Origin: Saccharum officinarum
Taxonomy: Eukaryota > Streptophyta > Magnoliopsida > Poales > Poaceae
Assembly: GCA_020631735.1 (NCBI GenBank)
Contig: CM036170.1
Location: 64,185,737-64,249,736 of the forward strand
Length of the DNA: 64,000 bases
Direction of reading: 5' to 3'
Below are positions 55,089 to 64,000 of this stretch, one piece after another. How positions within the stretch are numbered: the first letter of the stretch is position 1; each line of letters starts with the position of its first letter. Under the pieces are notes generated by a model. That model worked only from the letters and a program-made list of their open reading frames with translations, did not search any database and was not told where the DNA came from. The position numbers and the translations under genes are program-made.

Positions 55089-57164
55089 TCAATTCTTTTT
55101 AGGTACCCAAACTTGTTTGGGTCCTCCAAGGTTAGTGACCAAGCTCTTTAGTACCCAAATGGCTTTCTTCTTCGAGCCCATCCATGGTGCACCAATGAAC
55201 TTAGCATGAACACCATTTGTACCCTTGGTAAGCATATAGAAAGAATCAAACTTAATTGAGGATACATTTGCATTGGATTTCTTGTTCATGCAATGTTGCT
55301 CTATGTGACCAACTTGCTTGCAACTTTTGCAGTAGCTACCATTGTTCTTCACAAAACGAGTCTTGTGAGGAGCAAAAGCGGCCTTGCCTTTCTTGGGATT
55401 ATAGCCTAATCCCTCTTTGTAGAGAGAAGCTCTTTGGCTACCCAAGCACATAAGCAAGCGGTCCTCACCACCATAAGCCTTAGCTAATGTGTGATTGAGC
55501 TCTTTTACCTCCTTGAGATTTTCATTCTCAACTATAAGTGTGGAGTCACAAGTGAAACCATCACTACTAGATGAGGATGATGTAGATGAGCTACATGAAG
55601 GGTTAGTGGGAGTAACAACAATAGGCTTATGAAAGGATTCATTAATTATATCACATGATATGCCTATGTTGCAAGTTTTAGCTTTCTCAACATTAGTTGG
55701 AATGTTTTCACATTTTTCAACTAGAGAGGAATGAGCTTCTTCAAGTTTGGTGTGAGACTTTTGAAGCTTCTTATGGTCTACCTTTAGACTCTCATAAGAT
55801 GCCTTAAGCTCATCAAGTTCTTGCATAAGGTTTTTCTTTTCCTTAAGCAAGCCCTTGCACTCCTTTCTAGATTCTTTAAAATGTTGAGTGCAATCTTCTA
55901 GCATAGTGATTAGTTCATCTTTAATGAATTCTTCTTCATCACTATCACTATCACTAGCATTATCATGATCACTCTTATCGTCGGATGATACCTTAGTGGC
56001 CTTAGCCATAAAGCACGATGGAGTGTCGAAGAGGGAGACCTTCTCTTGGATGGCAATACTAGCATGTCCCTTCTTCTTGCTCTTGTTGTCATCCTCATCA
56101 TCACTTGAGGAATCATCACTATCCCATGTAGCAACATGAGAATCATTCTTCTTCTTATAAGAGCTTTCCTTCTTCTCTAGCTTCTTCTTTTGCTTCTTCC
56201 TTTCCTTCTTGATAGCATCTTCATCATCACTATTATAAGAACATTTTGCAATGAGATGGTCCTTGCTATGGCATCTAAAGCATCTCATGGTATGCTCATT
56301 CTTCTTGGATGAGTTCTTCCTCCTTCTTGCACGAAAGCCTTTCTTCTTCATGAATTTGCCAAATTGCTTGACAAAGAGAGTCATCTTCTCATCAATGTCA
56401 TTACTATCACAAGAGCTTGAGTCTTCATCACTTGATGATTCAATCTTAGATTTGCCTTTGGATGTGGTGGCTTTGAATGCCACACTCTTCTTCTTTTCAT
56501 CATCTTTCTTCTCATTTTCTTTCTTCTTCTTCTTGACCAACTCATCCTTCTCATCATCTTCTCTATATGAATCATCGGTCATCACTTCTTGAAATATTTG
56601 TTGAGGAGTTGAATCCTTCAATGTAGTCCTCACTAGCACGGTGATCAATGTATCAAATCTCTTGGGCAAGCTTCTCAAGAACTTCATAGAGAATTAGTTG
56701 TCCTTGACCTCCTCACCAAGTGTCTTGAGCTCATTGACAATGACTTGCAACCTATAAAACATCTTCGGAACACTCTCATCATCTTGCATCTTGAAGCTTA
56801 AAAATTTTTCTTGCAAGATATATGCTTTAGCGGTCTTTGTGCCTTCGGTGCCCTCAAATGTTTCTTCTAGCTTGGCCCAAGCATCATGAGCAACTTCTAT
56901 GTTCTTCACTTGCTCAAATGTCTTGTCATCTAATGCCTCATGAAGAGCACTAATGGCAATGTCATTACATTGGAGCTTCTTCTCTTCTACCGGTGTAGGT
57001 GCTTCCGGATTAGCAACCTCAAATTTTGTTTCGGTGACCTTCCACACTTCTCTATTGATTGACTTGAGGTGTGCGGTCATCTTAACCTTCCAATATGCAT
57101 AATTTGTGCCATCAAAGTGAGGTGCCTTCTTGGTGTTGTTGATGTGCAAGCTTAATTGAGCCAT
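55089..57164 (-). pseudogene. Inner Copia Gag (UBN2-type, two zinc knuckles)
   Basis: Starts MAQLSLHINNTKKAPHFDGT about 55 bp after the primer-binding site. The retrotransposon gag (UBN2/DUF4219) domain covers about the first 190 residues (YWKVKMTAHLKSIN, AYILQEKFLSFKM). A TAA at 56696-56694 falls between VKDN and FSMKFLRSLPKRF; the frame resumes unchanged. Then a Lys/Asp/Ser-rich region, knuckle one CFRCHSKDHLIAKC, a coiled-coil stretch and knuckle two CKSCKQVGHIEQHC. It ends at PKQVWVPKKN. At about 690 residues it is long for Copia, as in Sireviruses. Confidence 0.88.
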
Positions 57165-57219
57165 TTCTTTTTCACCGTAGGTTATTAAGCCTCAAATAAA
57201 CGGTGCCTCGGCTCTGATA

Positions 57220-57232
57220 CCACTTGTAAGGT
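57220..57232 (-). promoter_or_regulatory. Primer-binding site of the inner Copia element
   Basis: Minus-strand TGGTATCAGAGCC, two bases after the 5' LTR end, complementary to initiator methionyl-tRNA. Confidence 0.92.
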
Positions 57233-57234
57233 CC

Positions 57235-59197
57235 AAATAGGCTAGAGGGGGGGTGAATAGCCTAATTAAAACTTCTACAAGAAATACTTAACCACACGTT
57301 AGTACGAAAGGTGGCGAAGCAAATGCACTAGCTCTAACTAATTAAGCAAGCCACCTACACAAGTCTATAACAAAGCTATTCACTAAACATAACAACAACT
57401 ACAAGCTAGAAACAAGAAGTAATACGAGAGAAGAGCTTCGAGTGATTATACCGCCGTATAGAGATGACAAGTACCAATCAATCAATCACACACGAGAAGT
57501 CCTCAGGAAGAGAATGACACAAGAATTTATCCCGAGGTTCACTTGCTTCCCGGCAAGCTACTCCCCGTTGTGGCGATACACCCACTTGTCGGTTCACGAG
57601 CTAATCGACTATCAAGAGTCGAGCCCCCGGCGGGCGCCGCACAACCGCACATAAGATGGGGATCCTCCAAGCCACGAGCTCCACTAGAGTATCCAATTTG
57701 CGAACTCCCGTGGGGAAGGATCAAGAACCCCTTACAATACTTGGTGAAGGCTCCAACAATCTCCAATTGTGAGCTCAATCACCTCCGCTGCTCCAAGCCG
57801 TCTACCGTGTCGGGAAACACGGAAGAGTAACAAGAAATCCGCAGCAACTCGAAGATCAAGTGCCTCTAGAATGCAACTCTCAAGCAATGCACTTGAATCT
57901 CACTCAATCTCACTCAAGATGTGCAACTATGCAAAGAGATGAGTGGAGGGATTATTCTCTAGCTCAAAGTATGTCTCTAGGTCTCAAAATGTGCAAGAAA
58001 TCCCCTCAAACCCCGGCCAACGTCTATTTATAACGAAGGGGTACGCAGCTAGCCGTTACGGACGACGCAGTTCAAAACGGGATGACCGGACGCACTGGTC
58101 AGGGTGACCGGACGCGTCCGGTCACTACAGGACAAGCGTGAACAGTGCGCATCAGAAGTTACCGTTGCTATGACCGGACGCGCCCTAGCGTATGACCGGA
58201 CGCGCCCTAGCGTATGACCGGACGCGCCTCACCTGGCGTCCGGTCAGAGTCCAGTAAGCTCCTATCATGACCGGACGCGTCTGATCGCACGTGACCGGAC
58301 GCGCCGCGCGTCCGATCACCACTTCGCTGCTCTCTGTCCCTCTGGACACCTGACCGGATGCACCGGTTCCATGAAGTACCGGACGCGCCGGTCGCTCACT
58401 CTACTTTTGCGCATAGGTGAACTGACCGGACGCGCTGGTCAGGCAAGATCAGCGTCCGGTCATTAACCCTAGGCGCGCTGACCGGATTGAACTGACCGGA
58501 CACGTCCGGTCATACCGTGACCGCGTCTGGTGCAGCGTCCGGTCACCATAGTGACCTCCGTTCGCCTCCGTTTCTTTTCCGACTTCCGGCGCAGTAGAAA
58601 ATAGGCAATTCACTTCTCCAAAAAGCGCCGAATCTCGCCTCGCAAGCTCGGCGGGAGGGAGAGAAGAACCCAAACCCTTCTCTACCGCTCAAACTCCACC
58701 GCCTTCACAAACGTGCTAACACCACCATGTGTAAATCACCATGTGCATGTGTGTTAGCATTTCACAATCATTTTCTAAGGCGTTATGTTAGCTCTTTACT
58801 AGATCCTAATGCATATGCTCAAGACATTGATCTAGTGGCACTTGATTTCCGAGCTAACCGTGATTGCCCCTCTTGATAGTCGGCTATGTATCCTAAACCC
58901 GGTCAATCATTTCTCTACTCATCTTAGACCGGCAAAAGGAAAACCCTATGGTTATACCTTTGCCTTGAGCTCTTAGATCCTTCTCTTTCACTTGATCATC
59001 ATGTCCTTCATTTTATGTGCATCTCTACCATGATCATCATTTCATGTCCATGCACCATCTCTTTGTGATCTTGTGGCCACCACTCCTTGCCACATACACC
59101 TTCATCTCATGTGTTGCTTGTGCCTAACTCAAAACACTTAACACATGGCATTAGCAACTTGGTGTCATTAATTACCAAAACCAAACTTGGGCTTTCA
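57235..59197 (-). repeat. 5' LTR of the inner Copia element, 1963 bp
   Basis: Same ends as the copy at 48845-50818. The CpG-rich palindrome array is at 58080-58545 and keeps more intact accggacgcg words than the 3' copy. The promoter is expected here, since transcription of the element starts in this LTR and runs on the minus strand; no TATA box was assigned with confidence. Confidence 0.95.
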
Positions 59198-59472
59198 CAT
59201 GTTGAAGCAAATATTTAGACAAGTTTTCTAGATTAAACACTTAGGATCACAAGCTACTTAAACAAGTTACATGCTACCACTAGATCATACAAGTCATGGA
59301 AACAATAGTGGCACCATATAAACTTCAAATTCATTTGATTTTCATGAATGAGCCTAGAACATGTAAATTATGACTAGATGCACTAAACAAGTCCTTAACA
59401 TAGAATGTATGACATGTCAACCAATTGTATCTTGGAGCTTGAAGGAGAGGCATGTCATATCATGGGGGTGCA

Positions 59473-61097
59473 TCAACTCATGTTGGAGAAGTCAAGTATG
59501 TTCAACTCATTCTTTAGCTTGTGAAATCTCTTCTCATCAAGTGGCTTGGTGAATAGATCGGCTAATTGATCTTCAGTGCCCACACTCTCAATAGCAATGT
59601 CACCCTTTTGTTGATGATCTCTAATAAAGTGATGGTGAACATCAATATGCTTTGTTCTTTGATGTTGAACCAGATTGTTGGTTAGCTTCATGGCACTTTT
59701 ATTGTCACATAGCAATGGCACATTCTTGAAATTGATTCCAAAATCCTTCAATGTTGCCTTCATCCACAAGATTTGTGCACAACTACCCGCGGTGATGTAT
59801 TCGGCTTCGGCGGTAGATAGGGCAATACTATTTTGCTTCTTGGATGACCATGAGATAAGTGATCTTCCCAATAATTGACAAGTCCCGGAAGTGCTCTTTC
59901 TCTTCACTTTGTCACCGGCATAGTCGGAATCCGAATATCCAACTAGCTCAAAGCTTGCACCTTTGGGATATCACAATCAACATCTTGTGTATGCTTTAAG
60001 TACCTCAATATTCTCTTTGTTGCCTTCAAATGACTTTCTCTTGGTGAGGCTTGAAATCTTGCACACATGCATACACTAAACATCACATCAGGCCTTGATG
60101 CCGTCACATAGAGTAGGCTACTAATCATTGATCTATATAGCTTTTGATCCACCATGTTGCCATTCTTGTCACTATCCAAGCTTCCACTAGTGCTCATTGG
60201 AGTAGTGATTCCTTTTGCATCTTCCATACCAAACTTCTTTAGCATATCCTTTATGTATTTGGTTTGGCTTACAAATGTTCCTTCCTTCATTTGTTTAATT
60301 TGAAGTCCAAGAAAGAAACTAAGTTCACTAATCATTGACATTTCAAATTCCTTTGCCATCATTTTCCCAAACTCATCACAATAATCTTGATTGGTTGAAC
60401 CGAATATGATATCATCAACATATATTTGCAACACAAACAAGTCTTTTCCAATCTTCTTGGTAAAGAGAGTAGTATCCACTTTGCCCTTGACAAATTCTTT
60501 GGATAGCAAGAAGTCCCTCAATCTTTCATACCATTCTCTAGGTGCTTGCTTCAATCCATACAAAGCTTTTCTCAATTTGTAGACATGATTGGGTTTCTTG
60601 TCATCTTCAAAACCGGGAGGTTGCTCCACATATACCTCCTCTTGGATGTACCCATTGAGAAATGCACTCTTCACATCCATTTGATATAGCTTGATATTGT
60701 GAGTACAAGCATAGGTAAGTAAGATCCTAATTGCTTCCAATCTTGCAACCGGGGCATATGTTTCACCAAAGTCAAGACCCTCTATTTGTGTGTAACCTTG
60801 AGCCACTAGTCTTGCTTTGTTCCTTACTACTATCCCATCTTGATCTTGCTTGTTGCGAAAGACCCATCTTGTTCCAATGACATTGTGATCCTTAGGCCTC
60901 TCAACTAGTTCCCATACTTCATTTCTCTTAAAGTTGTTGAGCTCTTCATGCATTGCATTTACCCAATCTGGATCTCTCAATGCTCTATCAATGTCCTTGG
61001 GTTCTTCCATTGACACAAAAGAAGAGTGAGCACAAAATGATGCCAATCTTGATCTAGTTTGAACTCCTCTTTGTATGTCACCAATGATGGAATCCAA
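59473..61097 (-). pseudogene. Outer Copia reverse transcriptase and RNase H
   Basis: The frame 61097-59943 (384 codons) holds [66 protein letters not shown] and [11 protein letters not shown] without interruption: a complete reverse transcriptase. RNase H follows in another frame at 59907-59473 (GTCQLLGRSLISWSSKKQNS, ALSTAEAEYITAG, LLCDNKSAMKL, DQLADLFTKPLDEKRFHKLK), so a small indel lies near 59950-59970. The inner element inserted beyond its C-terminus, so that insertion did not damage this region. Confidence 0.9.
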
Positions 61098-61235
61098 TGG
61101 ATGGTCTCTTGCAATGTTAGTTGGTTAAAGCACTTAGACTTGATTGCTTGGATGTTGATATTGATCATGAGTTGGAGATGATGAACTAGCCACTTGTTGA
61201 TCTTATTGCACTTGAGATGATGTACTAGCTTGATT

Positions 61236-62667
61236 TTACATTAGAGAACCACAAGCTTGAGTGATTAGACTTTGGAGCACTTGATCTTTGTTGTCATCCA
61301 CATCAATCACTTGCTTTGGCCTAATATCACCAATATCCATTTCTTTCATAGCATTAGTCAATTGAGTTCCTCTCACATCATCCAAGTTATCTTCTTCATC
61401 TTGAGAACCATTTGTTTCATCAAACTCAACATCATGCACTTCTTCAAGTTGTCCACTAGCTAGGTTTCATACTCTATAAGCTTTGCTAGTAGTTGAGTAA
61501 CCAAGTAAGAATCCTTCATCATATTTCTTCTCAAACTTGCTCAATCTAGTGCCCTTCTTCAAGATGTAGCATTTGCAACCAAATATCCGAAAGTATACAA
61601 TGTTGGGCTTTCTTCCATTTAAGATCTCATATGGTGTCTTCTCTAGAAACTTGCGGCAATAGAGGCGGTTGCTATAGAAGCAAGCCGGTTGATTGCTTCG
61701 GCCCAAAATGAATGACTCACATTATACTCATTCAACATTGATCTTGCCATATCAATTAAGGTTCTATTCTTCCTCTCAACTAAGCCATTTGATTGAGGTG
61801 TATACTTGGCCGAGAATTGATGCTTGATTTCAAGCTCATCACATAGCTCATCAACTCTTGTGTTTCTAAACTCACTTCATTGTCACTTCTCACTTTCTTG
61901 ATTGTGGTTTCAAACTCATTTTGCACTCTCTTGATGAACTTCTTGAATATGTCAAATACATCACTTTTGTCCCCAAGAAAGAATACCCATGTATATCTAG
62001 TGAAATCATCCATAATCACAAAACCATACTTGTTGCCACCAATGCTTGTGTATGTAGTTGGCCCAAATAGATCCATGTGCAACAACTCAAATGCCTTGGA
62101 AGTACTCATAATGCTCTTCAATGGATGAGTGTTACCTACTTGCTTTCCGGCTTGACATGCACTACATAGCTTATCTTTCTCAAATGTGACATCCTTCAAG
62201 CCTCTAACTAAGTCATGCTTCACTAACTTGTTCAATTGCTTCATGCCAACATGACCAAGTCTTCTATGCCATAACCAACCCATACTTGATTTGGTGAGCA
62301 AGCATGTTGAAAGTTGAGTGTCACTAGCATTGAAATCAACCAAGTATAGATTTTCAAATCTAAAGCCTTTGAAGATCAAGTTAGAGCCATCAACACTAAC
62401 TATCTCCACATCATCAACACCAAATATGCACTTGAAACCTAGATCACATAATTGAGCAACTGAGATAAGATTGAAGTTTAACTTTTCAACTAAGAGCACA
62501 TTGGAAATGCTATGATCATTTGAGATTGCAATCCTTCCAAGAGCCTTTACATCACCCTTGCTATTGTCACTAAATGTGATACTATCAATGCCACTATCAT
62601 TTGATTTGAGAGAGTTGAACATTCTTGAATCACCGGTCATATGTTGAGAGCACCCACTATCAAGCAC
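61236..62667 (-). pseudogene. Outer Copia protease and integrase
   Basis: Protease VLDSGCSQHMTGDSRM and pre-integrase zinc region (LWHRRLGHVGMKQL ... CSACQAGKQVGNTHP) are intact. The integrase core starts well (ELLHMDLFGPTTYTSIGGNK, VIMDDFTRYTWVFF). The frame then shifts at the second catalytic block (VRSDNE, then out of frame, near 61875) and again near 61700, with further fragments at 61706-61467 and 61439-61236 (HDVEFDETNGSQDEE). It is inactive. The Gln in CQAGKQ shows the ancestral state of the stop in the inner copy. Confidence 0.85.
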
Positions 62668-62709
62668 CCAATGCCTTCCTCCGGCCTTGTAATTGACCTA
62701 CAAAACAAA

Positions 62710-64000
62710 TTAATGTTTCTTAGGTACCCATACTTGTTTGGGTCCTTGGAGGTTAGTCACTAAGCTCTTTGGTACCCAAATGGCCTTCTTCTTTGGGCCC
62801 ACAATTGGTGTATCAACAAACCTAGCATGCACACCTTTCTCACCATTGGTAAGCACATAACAAGAATCAAAAGGAATATAAGGTATATTAGCATTTTTCT
62901 TGTTCTTGTTCATTTTGTTGCAATTAATCTCTAGATGCCCAACTTGTTTGTATCTATTGAAATAACGACCATTGCCCTTCACAAAGCGAGGCTTTAGAGT
63001 AACAAAGGCCGCCTTTCCCTTCTTGGGAGTATAGCCCAAACCCTCTTTGTTAAGAGAGAACCTTTGGCTACCCAAGCATTTTAGCAAGCGGGCATCCCCA
63101 CCATAGGCATTGCCTAATGCGCGGGTGAGATCATCCACCTCTCTTTTGAGAGTCTTATTCTCAACCACAAGTGATGAATCGCTAGTAGTAGAGGTAGAGT
63201 TGGTTGTGGTGGATGATGATGAGCTACATGAAGCATTAGTAGGACCAACAAATAAAGAATCATCAATAATATCACATGTTAGTCCAATATCACAAGTGAC
63301 AATCACTTGCTCCTCCTTAGCTTCCTTCATGAGCTTCTCCAACTTGAGGTCATTTTCCTTGATGAGCTCAAGTAGAGTGGAGTGGGCTTCCTTAAGCCTA
63401 GTGTGAGCAACTTCAAGGTCCTCGTGGTCTTCCTTTAGACACTCACGAGAGGCCTCTAGCTCATCAAAGGATTTCCTAAGAGCTTTGAGCTCTTGTTCAA
63501 TTCCTTTGCACTCCTTACTCTTTTTGAGAGCAACAAGCTCCTCTATCAAGGTATTATTTTCATTGCTCTTGGCAATAAGCTCTTGTTCCAAGATTTTGTA
63601 TTTCTTGGTTGTCCTCTTGTAGCCCTTGCTCATTTGATCTATTATGCCCAATAGATCATCCTTGGAGTAGTCCTCATCCTCCTTATTATCACTCCTACAA
63701 CCATCACTAGCACAAGAATCATCATCACTATCATCATATTTTACCTTGGTAGGCTTAGCCATAAGGCATGTCGATGTAGTGTCGAAGATGGATGGCTTGT
63801 TGGAGAGAGCGATGTTTGCAATGGCTCGCCGAGTGGTCCTCTCATCATCACTAAAGCTTGCATCATTATCACTATCGGAGTTGTCACTATCCCAAGTGAC
63901 TATATAACCGCCACCCTTCTTCTTCTTGTTGAATATGAAGCTCTTCTTTGCTTTCTTCTCCTTCTCTTTCTTATCCTTCTTGTTCTTCTTGAGCTTCAAG
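62710..64000 (-). CDS. Outer Copia Gag, C-terminal part (continues beyond window)
   Basis: Open for 429 codons from the window edge to TAA at 62712-62710. Lys-rich start, Asp/Ser-rich segment (TWDSDNSDSDNDASFSDDER), long coiled-coil (ELKALRKSFDELEASREC and more), then LGSQRFSLNKEGLGYTPKKG and the C-terminal knuckle region, ending PKQVWVPKKH. In the knuckle both N-terminal cysteines are replaced (FNRYKQVGHLEINC against CKSCKQVGHIEQHC in the inner copy), so zinc binding there is lost. The UBN2 domain should lie right of the window. Confidence 0.85.
   Translation of the reverse strand, partial: LKLKKNKKDKKEKEKKAKKSFIFNKKKKGGGYIVTWDSDNSDSDNDASFSDDERTTRRAIANIALSNKPSIFDTTSTCLMAKPTKVKYDDSDDDSCASDGCRSDNKEDEDYSKDDLLGIIDQMSKGYKRTTKKYKILEQELIAKSNENNTLIEELVALKKSKECKGIEQELKALRKSFDELEASRECLKEDHEDLEVAHTRLKEAHSTLLELIKENDLKLEKLMKEAKEEQVIVTCDIGLTCDIIDDSLFVGPTNASCSSSSSTTTNSTSTTSDSSLVVENKTLKREVDDLTRALGNAYGGDARLLKCLGSQRFSLNKEGLGYTPKKGKAAFVTLKPRFVKGNGRYFNRYKQVGHLEINCNKMNKNKKNANIPYIPFDSCYVLTNGEKGVHARFVDTPIVGPKKKAIWVPKSLVTNLQGPKQVWVPKKH

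Larger units (their letters stand above)
48845..59197 (-). mobile_element. Inner complete Sirevirus-like Copia element, 10,353 bp
   Basis: Both LTRs are present (48845-50818 and 57235-59197) and the element is flanked by CATGT on both sides (48840-48844 and 59198-59202), a perfect 5-bp target duplication. Between them, read on the minus strand: primer-binding site, gag, protease, integrase, reverse transcriptase and RNase H, then a noncoding part with polypurine tracts. No env-like frame is seen between RNase H and the 3' LTR. It sits in the 3' noncoding region of the outer element. Several nonsense codons and a frameshift make it non-autonomous now. Confidence 0.95.
46016..64000 (-). mobile_element. 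Outer Sirevirus-like Copia element (right part beyond window)
   Basis: The 3' LTR at 46016-48003 is followed, going right, by a region with polypurine tracts. It is then interrupted by the complete inner element (48845-59197) and resumes at 59203 with RNase H, reverse transcriptase, integrase, protease and gag on the minus strand up to the window edge. Gene order (integrase before reverse transcriptase) is that of Copia. The long gag, multiple polypurine tracts and CpG-rich LTR point to the Sirevirus lineage. Its 5' LTR is outside the window. Confidence 0.88.

Overview
The window looks like a stretch of a large, repeat-rich grass (Poaceae) nuclear genome. A panicoid or Andropogoneae-type genome is my guess from the repeat families (Sirevirus-like Copia, Tekay/Del-like long LTR, RTE LINE with a TTG tail, Stowaway/Tourist/hAT MITEs, Pack-MULE); no single sequence proves the species. 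It is a draft assembly with a 100-base N gap at 2479-2578. I see no intact conserved housekeeping gene. Host genes occur mostly as fragments or decayed copies inside a sea of transposons.

Layout. 1-1231: two exons of a plastid SufD (ABC transporter I family 7-like) gene on +, cut by the left edge, with three one-base deletions and no downstream exons. 1335-4800: intron-like duplications and a degenerate tandem array. 5721-7125 (-): the best gene-like structure here, a four-exon gene for an unrecognised single-pass membrane protein. 7681-9066: a GC-rich element with inverted ends and a Tourist MITE. 9551-14520: a 4.97-kb LTR-like unit with a perfect 5-bp target duplication, read as a solo LTR. 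15.0-18.3 kb: a duplicated segment split by a Stowaway, then one end of a CACTA element. 18.28-18.76 kb: adjacent GH10 xylanase and lectin-receptor-kinase fragments. 20825-22019: a Pack-MULE with about 210-bp inverted ends and a 9-bp target duplication, carrying three exons of a plasma-membrane H+-ATPase.

22191-~29330 (-): a nearly full-length L1-type LINE. 29394-30950 (+): a coiled-coil protein pseudogene whose intron was hit by an RTE LINE (18-bp target duplication). 31950-32363: an ERO1 pseudogene fragment. 32.58-38.43 kb (-): a decayed Ty3 chromovirus with a 467-bp internal tandem duplication. 38.4-46.0 kb: mostly unrecognised sequence with MITEs and short duplications.

46016-64000 (-): a Sirevirus-like Copia element running off the right edge, into whose 3' noncoding region a second complete 10.35-kb element of the same kind (48845-59197, target duplication CATGT) has inserted. 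Both have about 2-kb LTRs packed with CpG-rich palindromes, several polypurine-tract copies upstream of the 3' LTR, and a conserved stop plus spacer between gag and pol.

The elements are mechanistically independent. Together they record serial nested insertion, gene-fragment capture and decay, including repeated CTAGG nonsense codons that fit deamination of CHG-methylated cytosines. The points most worth follow-up are the open-frame H+-ATPase Pack-MULE, the unknown membrane-protein gene with repeated exon motifs, and the Sirevirus LTR palindrome array.
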